A DNA stretch of 64,000 nt from Effrenium voratum (taxonomy: Eukaryota; Sar; Dinophyceae; Suessiales; Symbiodiniaceae). A program made the position numbers and the translations under genes. The notes below the pieces were generated by a model. That model had not been told where the DNA came from and ran no database searches. It saw nothing but the letters and a program-made list of their open reading frames with translations. Where the stretch lies: positions 1,961,424-2,025,423 of the forward strand of contig CAUJNA010003001.1 in NCBI GenBank assembly GCA_963377175.1, given 5' to 3'. Below are positions 38,923 to 60,299 of this stretch, one piece after another (the first letter of the stretch is position 1; every line of letters starts with the position of its first letter).

Positions 38923-41900
38923 TCAGGCACATTTGGAGCTCCGATCCGATGCCGCCAGTACCAGCTCCGCAGCCTTGACCGCGCCCCCCGCCGCGGCCAC
39001 CTGGCCGGGGTCCCCAGAAGCGAGGCGCTTGGTTTCTCGGTTCTGCTGCTAAGAGTGACTAACTGTTCGTGGTTTAATGGAAAACCCATGAGTCCGCAAC
39101 AAGTTAAAGTCCTAACATCCAAGCAATTTAGTGGTGAAACGGGGGAGCCGTCCCATTCTCTACTAGGTCCTCCAGTAGAGAGGTTAGAATCAGGGTACCC
39201 CTTTTTCTGCAGTCTATTTTAGTTGGGGAACCCTTTCAACCAAAAAAGGGGAGAGACGGGCACTCGGGAACCTAGTCTGCGAGAGTTTAGGGCTTCCCCC
39301 AAAGCAATCCAAATCACCAATTGGAGGGAAGCTGAGTCTGGTGTTTGTGGTGCTCAGCTTCATCCCCTGGTTTGCGTGGGGAAATCAAATTCAGCCCCTG
39401 GCGGGTGCTGGGAAAATTCATGCGCAATGAAGCATCGCCTGCCAGTCATTTGAGGACTCGGAGGGAAAGAGAACTGCCCAAAACGCCAAATTTTGGGCCG
39501 GCCCCTTTCTGGATGTTGCACAAGGAAACCCATGCTTTTGGGCGCAGAAGGGGACGGTGTGGAGGCCCGCGTTTCCCACATGTTGCAATTTGTTGTTTTG
39601 TGCTTTTTGTTGTTGGGAGGGTTGTTCCCGGACTTCGACAAATACCCAATCTTGTCTCAGCCCTGGATGGTTGTAGTGCCACAAGGAAGCCAACCATGCA
39701 ACACCTATCTGGTGGTGGACCCCCTGTTTGTTGGCAGAAGTATTTTAAGGGAAACCACTGGGAAGCCAAGCGTAACCCTTTCAAATGGGCGTCCCGGACC
39801 CATTTGTTAGGCTGCCCCAATCTGGGATTGGCTCAAAATAGGGTTTCGGAGCCCCAAAATGGTTACATTCCTTTTGGCCTCCCTTTTAAACCAACCAAAA
39901 GGGTACACTGAAAAACTGGCACACCCATCCCAGCATGGCAAACCATCATATAAAACCTATGAGTAGAGATAAGAAACCCTGGTTAGCCCGCTGCAGTGGT
40001 AACTGTAAGCATTGAAGCATTGCGTAACCCCCCCCCCACCCAAAAAACAACTACACAAATAAGAACAATAGACAACTACATAAATAAGTAAACAAATAGT
40101 ACCTGAATGAACAAAAGGCACATCCATGCGTTTCTTGGTCAACTGCTGTACATCCAACTGCTCGCCAATCAAAGCACAGCAGTATGAGCGATTTTCCATG
40201 CGTTTGACACCCCGCCTCTTTTTGGAGCCGATCGCAGCTGGTTTTGAAGACACTATCCGGCGCAACCAGCTGACGCACCGCCGCGCGCAGGGACTCGACG
40301 CTCAGAGTCTTCAGCGGCTCCTCCGGACCCGACCGGATCAAAAACACACGGCACTGAGTAACATGGAAGTGCACGGACACCTGTAGCAAGACGACTTTCC
40401 TCTTGGAAAGGGGCTTCGTGCACTTCCATGATTAGGCGGGAGGGTCGCACTCAGCGCTTCCAGCTAGGCCATTGGATTTTGGACAGAGCCAAGGGGATTT
40501 TGGACATAGGAGGAAGCAGATAAGTTGGAACGGGGTGCTGGTCTATAGTGGGTAATCAGGGGAAACCATGTAAAACCTACATGTAAAAAATACCAACTGG
40601 AATGACTGGGTAATGTATACCAACACAACTAATCCATGTGGATGGATGTGGGTAAATGACCTGGAGTGCTGGGGAAGTTTAACTTTACCCCCCCCCCCTC
40701 CGCAACAAGGTTCAACTTTGGGCGGTTGAAGATATATGGCCGGTTCCTTCTTGGACCTCCTGGTGCTATAACACACCAAGAGGGAAGCCAACCGGTGGGT
40801 GCAAAATCTAGCTCAGCTGGCAACGGCCCTTCGACCGGAAGCTACAGTCAACTGGAGGGTCCCATAAATGAAACCAGTTGGACGGGCGTTTTTGTTCCTT
40901 CTCTGAGTTTTCCAGGGTTGGTCCCCATAGGGCTTCTGCAAGAAACTGTTAAAAGCTAAGGAATCCCTTGTTTCAATCGCCGATTTTGGTTCACCCCACC
41001 TTTCAGTACTTTGCCATCAACGTCACCCCCAGCGAATGGCAGGAAAGAGAACTTCAGGTTTCTGACTTTTGAAATTCATCCGAAACTGTCAAAAACTTGA
41101 CCCAGTCATCCATTCACTAAGCTGAGTTTTGGATACCCCCGCAACAGCGTCAACATACACATTCACCAGTCACCTGGGGCGTTTGGCCCTTCGAACCGCT
41201 TCCTTACTTCCTGGGTGGATTGGCGAAAACGAGTCCGAAGCTTTCTGTTTGCCATAGTCCAATCCCCCAAAACCTGACATCCGCTCCGAGCCGGAACTCA
41301 AGCGAACAAAACTTGCGCCCGAGGCTTTTGGCCCTCCGAAACGTCGGCCCTCTTGTTCTCACTTCCTGACTGGATTGGCCCTGCAGAAAGTAACCACACT
41401 TGCTGTTTGCCACTAAAATGTGGCCAACCCTGAAAAGTGACTCAAGTCCGAGTCCCGGAACTCGAGTGAAAAACAAACATCAAGCAACAACAAAACCGCA
41501 CTTGAGACCTTTTCGGCCCGGAAAAAAAAGAAAGAAGAAAAAGCAGAAAAAAAGGACAAACAAAAAACACACACACACACACCCCTCCGCTCCTTGAAGG
41601 AGACGCCGCACTGGGCTTTCGCCACCGCCTCCGCGTTGGGCGGCTGATCCCCGAAGATGGGAATCACCGCCATGGGCACGCCGCAGCCCAGCGCCTCGTG
41701 CATGGAGTTGGCGCCCCCGTGGGTCACAAAGGCCTCTCGTGCAGACAGCTCATACCGGGGGAAACGGGGGGGGCGGGGGCGTGGATGGAAAAGCGTGGGA
41801 AAACACTTGGAGGGTCCAAAAATAACACAAAAGAAGAATGGAACTCTTTTTGGGGGGGGGGACCAGCCCCTCTACTGTTCATATGAAAATCGGGGGGTGG

Positions 41901-44900
41901 GGGCCCTTGCAAAAGTGGTCTGGACCACTAAACCAGGGACACCTCATATCAATAAGCAGGCGCTGATGAATCTGGGGTCAGATTATAGGGGTTGATCAAT
42001 ATTCAAGGCCCAAGGTACTTTGTCCCATGTGGGAAATATTGGTTTGGTGGTTTTCTAACCAATGGTCATCGCGTGTTCATCGGACCTTTTGATCAACCCC
42101 CATATTTGGTTATTCCCAAAGGGGATGCCGTTGTGGTTCACTTTTAGGCCAATTTAGCACCCAGTCTTCCTTTAGCGGGTTCCAATTTGGACGTGCGTGT
42201 GGTTAGAATAAGGGTACCCTTTTTTCTGTACCCAGAGGCTCCTGGGGCTGCAATGGAAGACCCGACCCCGCCATTAGACACCCCGCAAAAGGTTAGGGGT
42301 CTCAAAACCAGGTTGTTTGAAGGCCTTAAATCAATCGGGAGCGTCTGGGTAGTCTTTATTTTGGTAGGGGAACCCTCCCCCCAAAAAAGAAACAGTACCT
42401 AGCTGGGGGACCTAGTCAATGAATCATCGGGTTCCGTTCTGGGCTCAGCCACCCAACCCGCGCAAAAACATTTCCAGTGCCTGGCACTTGGGCAGCAGCT
42501 CCAGCTGCGGCACCGACTTCTGCGCCAAAAAGTTCTTCGGGACCTCCCGCGCCGATTTTGTTGTTTTTCACGTGGGGAAACTCCGCTTGGCGTGTCCCGG
42601 TTCCCCCCCCCCCGGCCCTGCATGGTGGGTGGTTTTGCTCACGCGAGAAAATCCGCGAATCCCTGGGCGCCCGCTTTGCCCCCCATTTTGGGGGAACCCT
42701 AGGAGAAGCACCCCAAATGCGGTGTGGGTCAGAAAAAGAGGTACCCCAAGATGGAAGCCTGGTAAATGGCAATTATCTCACGTCCCCCACGTCACGATGG
42801 TCATAATATCCATGGTTGGAGCTGGGTCCAGTTACAGAAGGTTTCTTTTCTTCTTTGATTCACTCTGAGTCACTGGCAACATGTGAAATGCGGCCCCCCT
42901 TTTGGGTGAAATCTCAAACAAAAAACCAACCAACCTTCGGGCATCTCATTTTGAGAAACAAACGCCCATATCATATCAACTTTCCCTGAGATGCCCAGTG
43001 GCATTGGGAAAAAAGGGGCACCCTTTCTTGGTTGGTTGACTTCAAAGGGACACCCTTCCCCCCCCAAAAAAAGAAAGGAGAAAAAAGAAGAAGCACCCCA
43101 CTGGGCAACTGGGGATTCCAGCCTCCGGCAAGCCCTCCAACACGTCGTCCTGGGGTCCCAGCGCCAGGATCACAAAGACCTCCTCCGTCGCCAAGGCTTC
43201 GAAGGCCATGCGGAAGACTCGCTGGATGAACTCCTTGCCCGTCAGCTCCGAGGTGCCGTTGGACAGGCCCTGACGGCGATTTCCCGTTTCCGCAGACTTA
43301 AGGTTTGGGGCTTGGCGGAGCCCGTTTTGGAGGCTTCTGTTGAGGCTCGAAGGCGAGAAAGAGGGCCCTTTTGTGGGAGGTGGACCCAAGGAAAAAAGCG
43401 CTTCAGCCCAGGGGGCTTGCCTTTTTGAGGAAATAAGCAAACCCTTGGGTTTGAGTCTGACTTGGGGTCAAAAAATGAACCCTGGACCCTGCTTCAAAGT
43501 TGGGGGGGGATATCCAAACTCTCGCAATCCCCCCCCCCCCCAACAACCCCGTTCAAACAGGACTTGGGAGTTCTAACATGGGAAACAGCAGGTGTCCGGA
43601 TGACCGGCGTCCCTGACTCTACAACAAAATGAGCAGCGCTTCAACGAGGAATACGAGGGACACCGCAACAAGGGAAAACATTCTAACAAGGGAAACCCGC
43701 TACAACAAACCACCACCATCTGGCACAAGGATTACCCTCCCCCCCACGACCATTGCATCTGTGGGGACCTGGAAGATCAATTTCCTCTTCCGTGGACCAA
43801 TTTTCTGTCCGTGCCAATGTGGGAGGAAGGGCAATGAACCTTCGAACCAACTATAGGGATTTGGGTTCAAACCACCGTGAAAACAATGGTTGGGTTCATC
43901 CCTTGTTTCCCGGATGTTCATCCTCCAAATTGGGTCCTTGCCATTGCCATTCTTTGAATGGGGGCTTTGGGAATTTCGGGCTACCCTTGCTTACCGGATG
44001 TTCATCCACAATGGGACCTTGCCATTCTTTTCATGCGGGCTTTCTGGGAAACCCGGGAGGAAAAAAAGAAGAAAAACACCGCCCACTCCCGGGCCAGCGT
44101 GTTCCCCGCCTTGGGCCCGAACTTGATGGCCCACATGCCGCTGTTGGCCACAGTTCCCATGGACACGAAGACCAGCGGCTTGCTGGAGTCGATCCGGTCC
44201 CAAGCCAAGGTCGCCGGCTCCTGGCTCAAAGCGACTGCGCGCGTCTTTTTTTCGACGTCCCCACGACCCCCCCCCCAAAAAAAAACGCGCGCCGGGGTCG
44301 AAAGAACCATTCTGCAGTAGGGTCAGTGTAGTAGTTGTTAAACACATGTTTTGCCCAAAATTAGAGGTTAGCTTCAAAATTGAAGATGAGGGGTTTACTG
44401 GTGTCGGCCATTGAAACTGATCCACTGGAGGTTCCAGAAACGGCTCAGTTGCCCTGTGCAAGCGCTGTCCTATCAAGCTTTGGTCATCCTGGATGCTGTT
44501 TTGCAGCCGCTTTTCTGCCAAAAGCTGCCACTACGAAAGGCACCTTCATCATTTCTTTGCACATTACAACCACAAGCTGGAACGGGATGCCCGTGAGCCC
44601 GTTTCGATGAGCTCATAAGAACTTACCAGATCCTCAAGGTCCTCTTTGCTCACTCCCTGGGTAGACTGTCACAAGCAAGCCTCAACTCAGGCAAGGAGTT
44701 TACCACTAAAATATGGTCCAAGTCCCTCAAGTGAGACGAAAGCCCAGGTTCGCGCAAGGGCCTTGATATTTTCATTGCTGATGCGCTGGGACTTTTGGTT
44801 CACCAGCGGCCCCACGCAGGTGAAGGGCACGTGCGCGAAGCGCTGCAGCTGCACCGGAGATCTTGGAGCGCAGAACAAGGAGTCCACAGTGGTCACCAGG

Positions 44901-47900
44901 TTTAGGTCCTGGCACTTTCTGTAGCTCTGTATATGGCTGTGGGTCAAACATGGGGCCCAAAATGGAACCCTGGTAAATGGAAACAAGGACTAAGTTTAGA
45001 ATTGACCCCTACCCATATCCCGCAGTTCTCTTTGTTTTTACAAAAAGCCAACTGGTACCACTACAGTACTTGTTTTCAGTTTTTCTTTTCATGAATGTAA
45101 AACTGTGTAGATGCTATATCACCATCGCCAGCAGCCGAGTCCCAACGACTACTTGGCAACGCAGTCGCAGGGTGCTGGCACTTGCTGGGGCCCATTCCTT
45201 CCTTCCCTGAAAAAAAATAGCAAAATGTTGTTCGGCCTCTGGAAACTTCTCTTGAGCCGCACATGAAGCTTGCCATTGTCCAAGTCAGCGCGTCTTGAAA
45301 GAGAAACAGTTTCATGACACTCACTCTAACCTTTTTCAGTCCCATAAGCCAAAAAGGATTCCAACAGAGCGGATCCAAGATTTGGGGATTTGTGTCAAAA
45401 CTCAGAGATTCGGACGCCGGCCACAAGCCCATTGGGACATCCCTCTCAGAAAAAGAACGAGGGAGCCACTGCTCACCTGGGAAATCTCAATTCTTCCCTC
45501 TTGCGAAGCATCCCCCAAGAGGACATTGAATGAAAACACACACACAGATTCAGGTACCCCTTCGTGGTTTGGGATTGGCGGCTTGAAACAGAAAACGGCC
45601 CTAAGTGTGACATATTTCCCGAGACCCCCCAGAACGCCTCCCAGACCCAACTTTGGGGGAAGCAGTCAGATCTCTTGGGAGTGGTTGTAATTTTGACATA
45701 CCCTCCCACCCACGAACATGGAACTGCACAGATTTTGTGTAGGGAAACTACGTTCCGCTTGGAAAGGGCGTGTGTGCATGTGTTTGTGCACTTCCATATT
45801 GGTTGGTGGGAGGGTACCTAAATCAAGCCCGGGCAAAAGGTGAGGCTTTAAGTGCCAGGACGAAGACTCTAAATGAGCGTCTCATGTCTTTGTTCTGTTG
45901 GCCCCTCTGCACAAAGTTTAACTTTTTGTGGGTTCTGGAAACCCCCTTCACTTCCAAACAAGTTAAAGTCTAAAGATCCAACCCGTCAAGATGTGCTGAA
46001 AAAGATCTCCTGGGAGTAGAACTCCATCATCGCCCCTATGCCAAAGACGTCGATGCCGTACTTCGCCTTGATCTCATCGCTCGCCTTTTTCACCGTGGCG
46101 GTGGTCTCCCACGCCTGCGGCATCTCGATCACCCCGGGGCCTCCAATGGCAGGAGCCCGTGTCAGCAGAAACAACAACTCAGTTGTTCAGGGAAAAAAGG
46201 GGAACCCTTTTTGGGGAAGTCTTTTTTTGGTGGGGCAGCCACCAAAAAGAAAAGGAAAAAGGGTGCCACTGAACAACTGAGACAACACGACGGAGACCCG
46301 TCAAGTGCCGGTCAATTGGTTAAGAACCAATCTGGATACCGATTCTGAATAGTAATCAAATTGCTCAACTTGGATACCAATATGAATACCAATACAACAT
46401 GCTTGCTTGATCTTGCTTGTGTTCCGTGCTGCGCCTTTGCGAAACTTCCCACTTTGCCACTGAACTTCCCCGGAAAAGCCCCACGGCCTGTGACGGTGAC
46501 CGTGCTGACTGAGGGGATCTGCAAATACCGTGCCGCCACCATAGCCACTGGCAGGCAGGGATCATAGACGATGACGCTGGCGGGCGGCTGGAGCGCTTGC
46601 AAAGCCTTTGAACATGTCGACGTTTCAACAACCCTTTGGCGTGAAAAAACCTCGGGTGGCCAACCAATTTGGGTGTGACTCAACAAAAAGGTGCCCGAGC
46701 TAGCACCTTGGGAAATGGGGCCAAGGACTAAAACCTGCGTAACCCTAGCTCTTTTGATTCTGAGCCACACCCACTTCGAGCAAGTTGTTCCTTTCATCTT
46801 TCAAGGTGGGCAAGTGAAACCAAGCCTTGCATTTCCCTCCGAGGGCTTTGGGCCATCGGGGCGCTTCCCCGGCCTCGATCACGGCCGGGAGGGTGGCGGC
46901 GGCTGTGGGCATCACGCAGCAGGGGAACTTGGTCTCCGCGGGCGTGGCATCCGGCGGCACGTACTGGGCTTGCTGATCCTCCGTGAGGTGCCTGGGATCC
47001 TGACCCGTGCTCGGGCTCCACGAAACTTGGGTGTTGCTGGGATCCCCCAGCAAGAAGTTATTGTTTTTGCCGGTGAAAAGGAAATATGCCGGGAATCCAA
47101 AAAGTTAAAGTCTAAAGATCCAACCCAATAGCAGTAGAGGAAAGATGACCCAAGAATAACAAATATCTTTCTGACTTTCGAGGTGCAAAACCCATATACA
47201 GGGTGTCCTTTTGGTTTCCCATAACCAACCAAGAAACGTTGCCCTACAAAACACAAACAAAATCACGACGAGCCGCCCGCGCAAATCCTTTTGGAGGAGC
47301 TTTAACGAAACCGACGGGATCGATCCATGGCTCGGATCGGCTCCTGCAGGTAGCGCCACTGCGCGCCGTTGGCCTCAACCACCTCCCGCATCTTCTCCGC
47401 CACGAAGAAGGTCACCAGCACCTCCTGTCCAACCCTCCCAACCCTCCCCGTCCCACTCGCCTGTCGTGGGTGCTGGTACTGGCAACAAGGGAGGCGGCAT
47501 AAACCTTTCTGGGCGGCTTTTCCATGTCCCAAGAGCCCTGCAGGTACAAATGGACCAAATTTTGGAGGGTGCCGGTACGTGTGTGTCTTACGAGGCTACC
47601 CGTCTTAAGGTTGAATGGGAAACCAACAGGTTTTGTGGTTGCCCCGGAAACACGAGGTTGCTGGGTTGATCAAGGGAATGCCTAGGTTCAGGGTCCCTCT
47701 CAAAGAAGCCCTGATTGATTTGGAGCCAGCTGTGGAGTTGGTAAAGGAAGCCCTGGTTCTTGAGGGCAATGGTAAACTCCTGAAGCACCGCCATATCCGC
47801 CGATTCTCCCCTCAGGTTGCCCCTTAGCACCCAGAAATACAAGGTGAACCATTTAACCTTTGGGGGCCATGACTAAAAATGGACCAACAGAAGCTACAAG

Positions 47901-48105
47901 GTCAAAAGGCCGGCTTTGGCCAAGTCCAACTCCGAGAAAAAACAAGAAAAAAAGAAAAAAAACGCCCATCCGGCGTGCCCGCGTTTGTTTCCCCAGGCCA
48001 ACCAACCATCGCCTTGTCCCGGAGCTCACGCACCAGCGCCAGGGTGGGGTTCATGTGCCCCGTGGCCGGGAAGTTCATAAAGACCACGTGCGGCTTGGAG
48101 GCCAT
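38923..48105 (-). CDS. GT-B glycosyltransferase (UGT/MGT-like, GT1 superfamily), complete 12-exon gene, 451 aa
   Basis: It is predicted to transfer a sugar from a UDP-sugar to a small acceptor. Exons from 5' to 3': 48105-48013, 47424-47344, 46999-46874, 46605-46488, 46140-46010, 44908-44762, 44220-44095, 43269-43123, 42543-42481, 41733-41593, 40320-40216, 39000-38923 (TGA stop). All phases join without a stop and give 1,356 nt of coding sequence. Exon 1 carries the N-terminal GT-B loop FPATGHMNP, whose His17 sits where the catalytic base of the family lies. Exon 7 has VFVSMGTV before the second Rossmann fold. Exon 10 has the donor-sugar signature [15 protein letters not shown]...PIFGDQ...N (His349, Asp373, Gln374, Asn377). 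Exons 11-12 give the helical C-terminal end typical of the family. The length is normal. There is no signal peptide or membrane anchor, so it is probably cytosolic. All donors are GC or GA and all acceptors are AG|G. The start ATG is the first Met of a GC-rich frame. The substrate cannot be told. Confidence 0.88.
39163..39275. mobile_element. Family A element, copy 6
   Basis: Full length, 113 bp, in the last intron of the glycosyltransferase gene, 163 bp from the last exon. Confidence 0.9.
41986..42102. mobile_element. Family H element, copy 2
   Basis: Ends AGGGGTTGATCAATATT and TTGATCAACCCC; in intron 9 of the glycosyltransferase, 100 bp from the split family A copy. Confidence 0.8.
42202..42415. 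mobile_element. Family A element, copy 7, split by a family K insertion
   Basis: The left piece (42202-42230, 5' end missing) and right piece (42350-42415, ending GGACCTAG) are separated by a 119-bp element. It lies in intron 9 of the glycosyltransferase. Confidence 0.85.
42231..42349. mobile_element. Family K inverted-repeat element inserted into family A copy 7
   Basis: Starts CCCAGAGGCTCC and ends GGGAGCGTCTGGG (imperfect inverted repeats). It is flanked by TA on both sides, where uninterrupted family A copies read CTGTAGTCT with a single TA, so the TA was duplicated on insertion. Confidence 0.85.
46667..46774. mobile_element. Family B inverted-repeat element, copy 1
   Basis: Ends TTGGGTGTGACTCA and TGAGCCACACCCA; core ACTAAAACCTGCGTAACCCT. 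It lies in intron 3 of the glycosyltransferase. Confidence 0.82.
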
Positions 48106-48771
48106 AGCGCCACGGTCCCACGGTGCGCTTCGCTTCGCTTCGCCACCCGGGGGCGGGGGCGGGGGGGAAAAGGAGGTGTTCGCTGCGCGGGATTGCGCTT
48201 GAGCCATGGGCAATGGTTCTGTTCCCTAAGCACCTGGCAGGACTTGATGAGCTGTATTTGTTTCCCTGGCGGTCTGGCTGCGTCAGAGTTCCCTGCTCAA
48301 GCCTTTAACCTTTGGTGTGTCCTTCCGATGTGCTTGCTTTAACCCAAAGTGATGTACAAAAAGGGAGGTGGTGTTGTCTAAGTTCTCCATTTCGGGTTTC
48401 TGTTGGGTCTTTTTCGAAACGGGAGCCTCCGATTCGTTTTCTGTTTGAACACCCAAATACCCGCAACCTTTTGACCCTAGCATTTATGTCAGGTCTCTTT
48501 GCTTTGGAGCCCAGATTCTGCATTTAGTCGGTTCGTCGTAGATACGCAAGCAGCAGGGGTGTTGAACGGCAGAATCATGCAGGTTTGTTGAATGGAAGGC
48601 CAAGGACATGTCGCACAAAGGGGCACCTTCAAGTAGGCACACTGTTGCGTACCGTCCAACAAGTGAGTTTGACCCCTTCAAAACACGAACCCATCCTCAA
48701 GGAGTACTTGGGCTTTCTGGGTAAGCTTCGAACAGAAGAACTCAAACCTGTGATGGAAAACAAAACACCTG

Positions 48772-48865
48772 GGCTGTCCAAACTGATCCCCTGCTAAAAG
48801 TTTAACTTGTGGGTTGGAAGGAAACCCAAGCACCAAAGCACTTCAAAGTCTAAACTCCAACGGAA
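48772..48865. repeat. Family E element, copy 6, beside a decayed tandem array
   Basis: GGGCTGTCCAAACTGATCCC, TAAAAGTTTAACTTGTGGGT and a tail that passes into repeats of AACCGGACGCCC. Confidence 0.68.
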
Positions 48866-48879
48866 CCAACCGCCCTGAG

Positions 48880-49137
48880 AATCTGAAAGAACAAGGACCG
48901 AGACGTCCTGAAAACCAAAAAATAACGAAGCAAGCGGACGCCCTGCAAGCCTGAAAGCCCAAGGAAGCAGACGCCCTGAAAACCTAAAACCCGACGAGCC
49001 GTACGCCCCAAAAACCTAGCAACCGAAGGAACCGGATGCCCTACAAGCCAAATCCAAGGAACCGGACGCCCTAAAAACCGGGAAAAAACGACGAACCGGA
49101 CACCCTAAGAACCTAAAAACCCGACGAACCAAACACC

Positions 49138-49150
<13 letters not shown>
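48880..49150. repeat. Decayed 33-38-bp tandem array
   Basis: Repeated diverged versions of AACCGGACGCCCTAAAAACC, about eight units, between the coiled-coil gene end and the glycosyltransferase start. It grows out of a family E element at 48772-48865 whose own tail reads AACCGGATGGCT. Confidence 0.75.
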
Positions 49151-58574
<9,424 letters not shown>

Positions 58575-58607
58575 CTGGCTGTCAAATCTGGTGGCTTGGT
58601 TCTGTGA

Positions 58608-58708
58608 ATGGGTGTGGCTCAGCACGTGGAACATGGCACCGTGGTAAATTGAAACAATGACCAAAAGCTGCCTAAAGCCCTAGCTCTTCATTTGTGAGTC
58701 GTACCCAA
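58608..58708. mobile_element. Family B element, copy 2
   Basis: From ATGGGTGTGGCTCA to TGAGTCGTACCCA; core TGGTAAATTGAAACAATGAC. Confidence 0.8.
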
Positions 58709-59488
58709 ACAGGAAGCCTTACAAAGGTTGTCTAGACTACTGAGCCCCTAACCCTAAGCAAGAGGATGGCACATATTGAGACTACTTGAAAGGAACAGTA
58801 AAGGCAAACCACTTATTATAGATATCTATTTTCTCAAAGTGGAATCCACCCGAATTTTTCTATGGACTGCCAAAAAAGGGGACCCTCTAGGTTTTGGATA
58901 TGTCTTTTCTGCCACGTCACGCTAACCCTGGATGGAAAAGATCCTTGGCTCGGTGGAGTCATAATCAAAACATATCCCGGGTTTTAATTTGTGGCTCAGT
59001 TGTGACGCATGCCAAACTGCAAGCAAATTATTAGATCACTGGTCTTTGACAGCTGGATCATTCGCCTCCCAACCAAGGAAGCAGCTTTGCCAAGGGTTCA
59101 AAATTGAAACCTTTCGCAAGCTAGCCGCTTCCCATGGATCTAAAGAAGCATGTTTAAGCGTGTGCCACAAAACACAAACAACAACTCTCAACATGAGCGA
59201 TGATTGGGTCTCACTGCTCCAAGTCTTTTGAGGCAATGCGAACACAAAGGCAGCCACCCCAGCAGTTCAAGGCCATGCTCACTGGGGCATTACAAATAGA
59301 ATATATATATATATGTGTTCGGATCGGCCATACACCAACACGTCAAAGGTCGGCAGGCCAACGGAGACATGCAATAAGTTCAACCTTGGGAAGTATCTGA
59401 TTTCGATTTGGAACGGGTTGCTTCTATTTGCTTAATCATATGTATTCAAATCTTTTCCCTGGTTGGTTTTAAAAGGAATTTATCACTA

Positions 59489-59600
59489 CCCAGAGGCTCC
59501 TGGGAACTTTCAATGGACCCGACCCCTCCATTCCCCGGAGGTTGGTCTCAAAACCAGGATGTTTGAAGGCCCTAAATCAATCGAATTGGAGCCTCGCAGC
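59489..59600. mobile_element. Family K element, copy 2
   Basis: Shares CCCAGAGGCTCCTGGG and GGTCTCAAAACCAGG, TGTTTGAAGGCC with the 42.2 kb copy and is also preceded by TA. The right end is degenerate. Confidence 0.75.
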
Positions 59601-59603
59601 GCG

Positions 59604-59706
59604 TACCCCCAGTGAGCATCCCAATCCAACCACTAAAACAGACTCAAATGGGTGGTGAATTCACCTACCCCAAAATGGTACCATTGGTTTTGACCCACAG
59701 CCATTT
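59604..59706. mobile_element. Family C element, copy 5, left end lost
   Basis: Shares ACCCCCAGTGAGCATCCC and ends TTTTGACCCACAGCCATTTG. Confidence 0.78.
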
Positions 59707-60039
59707 GGATAAACAGCCCAGCGGAGAAAGGCTGTGTTTGTTCTTGTTGGCACGTCTCCTCCGCTTTGAGCACCCAAAACCCTACCGAAAGGTTGACGGT
59801 CACCAAGGCTTTGTATGGCCGGTACTATAACTACATAGCTGTTGCCCAGCCAAAACACATAATTTAAATCTTGGCGACTTTGAGTGAACCTTACAATGAA
59901 ACTTTGACGTATGTTTCAACAAGAATCCCTATTGGTCTCATGAAACCAGGCACCAGGTGGGTGTGTCAAAGTACAGGAACGCAACAAACTGTGAGTTTTT
60001 CCTGTCGCCAATTAACATGGAGCCTGACAGGGGCTCCCT

Positions 60040-60220
60040 TTAAAAGGTGCGGTTTTGGGCGAACACGAAGTAGCCCAGGGAATCAAAGAGGTACACGTAA
60101 TCCACGAAGTACCAAAAGAACCCAGTCTCAACGCACAATGGAGAAGGTGCTGATGACCAGGTTGTGGGAGTGACAGTTGAAGAAGATCAGGTTTGGGGAG
60201 GTTAGAAATGGGATTGCAAA
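60040..60220 (-). CDS. Candidate 3' end of a membrane protein, one-base frame slip
   Basis: The minus frame gives PNLIFFNCHSHNLVISTFSI and then hits TGA. Dropping one base of the AA at 60130-60131 would continue in the frame GFFWYFVDYVYLFDSLGYFV, ending at TAA 60042-60040. Both halves are aromatic, hydrophobic and membrane-like, which is unlikely by chance in adjacent frames. A clear AG acceptor is missing. It could be a pseudogene, an assembly error or an unseen intron. No family is recognised. Confidence 0.3.
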
Positions 60221-60299
60221 ACAGTAGTTTGAGGGACAGGCCCAAGAACACCTCGACGGCCCACCGAACACCTCCTACCCCCAAAGCGCCGCGGCACCA

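Larger units (their letters stand above)
58710..60039. other. No gene supported
   Basis: Contains family C and K copies and a short AT repeat near 59300. No exon-like block was found. Confidence 0.5.
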
